Program-made: the position numbers and the translations under genes | Part shown: positions 61,490-64,000 of the stretch, piece after piece | Position numbering within the stretch: the first letter of the stretch is position 1 | Layout of the letters: each line of letters opens with the position of its first letter | Source: Phorcus lineatus | Lineage: Eukaryota; Mollusca; Gastropoda; Trochida; Trochidae | Assembly (NCBI GenBank): GCA_921293015.1 | Contig: OV121084.1 | Span: 24,308,960 to 24,372,959, forward strand | Direction: 5' to 3' | Length of the DNA stretch: 64,000 nucleotides | Notes under the pieces: model-generated | Databases searched by the model: none | Seen by the model: the letters and a program-made list of their open reading frames with translations, nothing else | Told to the model about the DNA's origin: nothing

Positions 61490-61642
61490 TAATGCTGGCG
61501 TGTTTGTCAGTGTTACTTGCTCTCCAGTTTCAGAGATAACTTGTTGGTTAATTAGTTGTCTCAGCTTCCGGTCGGGGGAGATCCTGTCAAGTGTGTGTGT
61601 TAGCTTATCAACGTCAGTTTCCAGAACTTCTAACAAACAATA
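61490..61642 (-). CDS. Candidate exon, module h, weak CARD-like pattern
   Basis: On the minus strand an acceptor (TTACTTATTGTTTGTTAG) precedes a frame reading EVLETDVDKLTHTLDRISPD, RKLRQLINQQVISETGEQ and VTLTNTPALSK, then a stop. The arrangement 'l...L..i.PDR.LR.LI.q.VIs..GE' resembles the middle helices of CARD-type death-fold domains, which mediate protein-protein contact in apoptosis and innate-immune signalling and are abundant in molluscs. This is a pattern impression over about 30 residues, not an identification. The frame is conserved at 54.9 kb with conservative changes, supporting past coding use. No other part of a signalling protein was found nearby. A possible upstream segment with donor CTG|GTGAGA near 61770 contains a stop. 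Confidence 0.4.
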
Positions 61643-62499
61643 AGTAATATTTGAAAAAAACCCCATGAGTATGTTGTAGAGTTCCAAGGGATTACAAAAT
61701 GATATCCTGTGCAAATCCTTTCGCTCTGGCTTTTATCAAGAGAGTATTACGAATCTCACCAGGTATTCATTCTCCTTGGCGTTTCCTTTGGTTCGACCTT
61801 TTGAAATTTGTCAGCTTTTTTTGCACGAGGTTTCTACACCTGTTACTAGAAACTTCTGGGACCCAAGTAAAAAGGAGCAAACGGACTTGTGAGAATTAAC
61901 TATTTATTAACACTCGAAGATATGATCCCTTTATCGTGGAAATGCTTTATTTCAAGTGTGAAAGCAGAAAGTTTTATTTTACAGGATATGGCCTTTTTCC
62001 TCCATGGTGTTTCTATTTTATCGGTACCTCTGAAAGGGAATTAATGATAAAAGAGAAGCTAGACACGGTCATACAAAATGATAATCTACACGTATGTAAG
62101 CGGGCCAATTATTTCTTTCTGTAACGTTTTCTCCTGGTTTTTTGTTCAACTTTGATGAATAGTTTGACGTGTTTATCTTTATCCATCAATAACACTCTCC
62201 TTTATAGTATGACATTTACTTTAATACGCATGTACACAACATATCAGCTGTTTTATAACTTCAATAAAATATACTAAAAGATACTACATCTAAAAAATTA
62301 AAGTTCTTAATCAAACCTTTGTTCAACATCCTAGCAAAGAAGGTATGATGAAAGAGGTAAGATGAAATCAATAATCACAATAAACTTATCTTTTATAGTA
62401 AGATACTTCTACTTACAATCATTTTACGTTTTAGTTTGCTCACATTTAGAATTGAATGTGTGTATTTGTAACTTTTAAGATTTTTAATCATGTGCCATC
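61643..62499. other. Unassigned part of the tandem array
   Basis: A 66-codon plus frame (61699-61899) overlaps the possible upstream segment of module h on the other strand. Neither is called. Confidence 0.4.
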
Positions 62500-63200
62500 G
62501 TATTTCAGACAACCAGGGTTGCATTGTCAAGTTCTAAATACTGAAGCATATGTGGTTCTCATTTGTTGGCAGCTACACATACATGCATAATTGATTTGAC
62601 ATAGATATCAATATTAGTATGACGTTCAGTTTGACGACTTCATTGACTTCATTTCAGTGACTTTACTTCGTCAAAAATACAGTTTCGCAACTTGCAACTC
62701 GTTAAACAAAACTACTACTAAAGTCATTCCTTTTCGAACAAAAATTATGTTACAAAGTGTACAATGCAATGGCGTGACTAAAGAGAGTCCTTACATATCC
62801 ACGTTTTTCACTTACCTAGTCTTTACTTACGACTGTATATAAAGTTATAAATATGCAACGGTGAACGTCCTCCGGTCTTGTCTGCAATACATAGAGATAT
62901 ATCGTTTACTACATATTGATATCACAATGGTCATTAACCGAATACTAACAAGGCTATTGTATCCTGTATATGTACTTGGAGTTCTTCATACGTTTCACAA
63001 CGGCGTTAGAGAATGATTGGAACATCCAAGTGTACGTTATTTCACACCTCCAGAGCCAATGAACTCGGAAGAGTATGAAAAGGGAGGTAATGAGATATTA
63101 GAACGACAGATTGGACAGGAATTATAGCACTTGCTCAGACGAAGATAATTAATGCAGCGATACAGAGACAGGCAATTGGCAATATATAGCATTTCCCCCG
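62500..63200 (+). repeat. Tandem-array modules f3 and f2, last copy
   Basis: f3 (CAACCAGGGTTGCATTGTCAAG near 62512) and f2 (63030-63190) follow each other as at 39.1-39.8 kb. The f2 copy reads CTCCAGAGCCAATGAACTCG, AAGGGAGGTAATGAG and GACAGGCAATTGGCAATATA. The shared plus frame has several stops. Confidence 0.55.
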
Positions 63201-64000
63201 ACTTACTCAAATAAACGGTTGGTGATACTTATATCATGTTAATATGAAGTAAAGTGGTACATATTTTTTGTTACATATATTATAAGTTTCTGTGTGGTTG
63301 AATATATATGCATGTATTCCTCTTTCATGAAAGTGATGGACTTTCCGAATTCAGACTCGTTGTACGCAACTTCTTCAATCTTTCATATCCACTCTTTCTT
63401 GAACGTTGGGTACATCATGCATTCACTTCGAATGCGGATATGTGGTTATCATTCCATATGAATAACACCTCTTGACTCTCCAATCTACGTGTTCAATTTC
63501 ATCAGCAAACTTTTAATAACTTGTTCTAAGCTGCGAAATTTAATAGGGTTTGCAAACATGACAAAAGTTTAAGTACATTACTTTAAAAACTTTGATGCAG
63601 CATTTCATTTTTTGTGTGCTTGCAATAGCTACTCGTTGTGTAATCATTATTCAGTAAAAATGTCCTTCAAACTTGATCAAATTACACTTGCTGTGTTTAA
63701 CTTCATTCTTAATTTCTCTATAACTTGACATCAAAAATAAAAAAGAGTACTTCTCGTTATTAATGGATTAATGATCACAAACATGAACTATCTGCCCAAA
63801 GATAGACATCTTTTTGGGCTGTTGTTGAATCCATGATTGTAAATTAAAGTTAGATTACTTTTTCAATAATTCATTACCGATTTTGACCCTTCAATTTAGA
63901 CATTCGTTGTAACACGTTTTTGCTAATAATGAATACATTTAATCAAAACAATAACTTTATGAACGTAATCATATTGCTTATATTTCACCACAGCAACGAC
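63201..64000. other. End of window, nothing recognised
   Basis: AT-rich DNA; module g, expected about 1.1 kb after f2, would fall near or beyond the window end. Confidence 0.45.

Noticed and set aside
1-64000. tRNA, rRNA, snRNA genes and tRNA-derived SINE heads
   Set aside because: Scanned by eye for B-box-like GGTTCGAATCC, snRNA-like and rRNA-like strings; only isolated partial matches without a partner A-box or fold.

Overview
The window is 64 kb of AT-rich animal DNA with no complete conventional gene that I can defend. Open frames are short. The recognisable coding matter is broken transposase, fragments of non-LTR reverse transcriptase, and a few exon-like segments. The mix of Mutator-like (MULE), Tc1/mariner, hAT-like and TTAA-targeting elements with CR1/L2-like retrotransposon ends, plus many short inverted-repeat elements, suggests a marine invertebrate, most likely a mollusc. 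That placement is inference from general repeat style, not from a marker gene.

Left part (1-36 kb): mostly plain intergenic sequence. It holds a GAT microsatellite (3.8 kb), a decayed but nearly full-length Tc1 transposase on the minus strand (4.7-5.6 kb), the first copy of a dispersed repeat here called family D (9.4 kb), and a 588-bp foldback (12.8-13.4 kb). A 3.47-kb MULE lies at 13765-17229, bounded by a perfect 9-bp target duplication and containing a 0.58-kb inverted repeat that carries two mirror-image copies of one unknown ORF. Further right are a decayed hAT-like fragment (22.4 kb) and a possible remnant of a minus-strand gene with a CpG-rich upstream zone (27.2-29.1 kb). A second family-D copy (30.1 kb) and two 5'-truncated CR1/L2-like 3' ends in opposite orientation (33.6 and 34.8 kb) complete this part.

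Right part (36-64 kb): an old tandem segmental duplication with a period of about 6.5-6.8 kb. Several non-overlapping modules recur in the same order and orientation: a (45.3, 52.2, 58.3 kb), b (46.65, 53.15, 59.79 kb), d (47.8, 54.2 kb), h (54.9, 61.5 kb), f3 (39.1, 48.2, 62.5 kb), f2 (36.6, 39.6, 40.8, 49.9, 63.0 kb) and g (37.7, 51.0 kb). Modules b, d and h contain minus-strand frames or splice-like sites shared between copies, which suggests a decayed tandem gene family. Module h keeps a conserved reading frame that loosely resembles part of a CARD-type death-fold domain.

Younger elements interrupt the array and can be dated relative to it, because paralogous units lack them: an 8-bp-TSD hAT-like MITE (37249-37708), a CRE-bearing foldback (about 40420-40785), a TTAA MITE (44124-44608), a family-D copy (47335-47630), a 1.0-kb MULE with an intron inside its transposase (56492-57502), and a 162-bp MITE with palindromic ends (59186-59347).

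No tRNA, rRNA or snRNA gene, CRISPR array or viral gene was recognised. All similarity statements come from reading the sequence by eye; no search was run and no identity percentages were computed.
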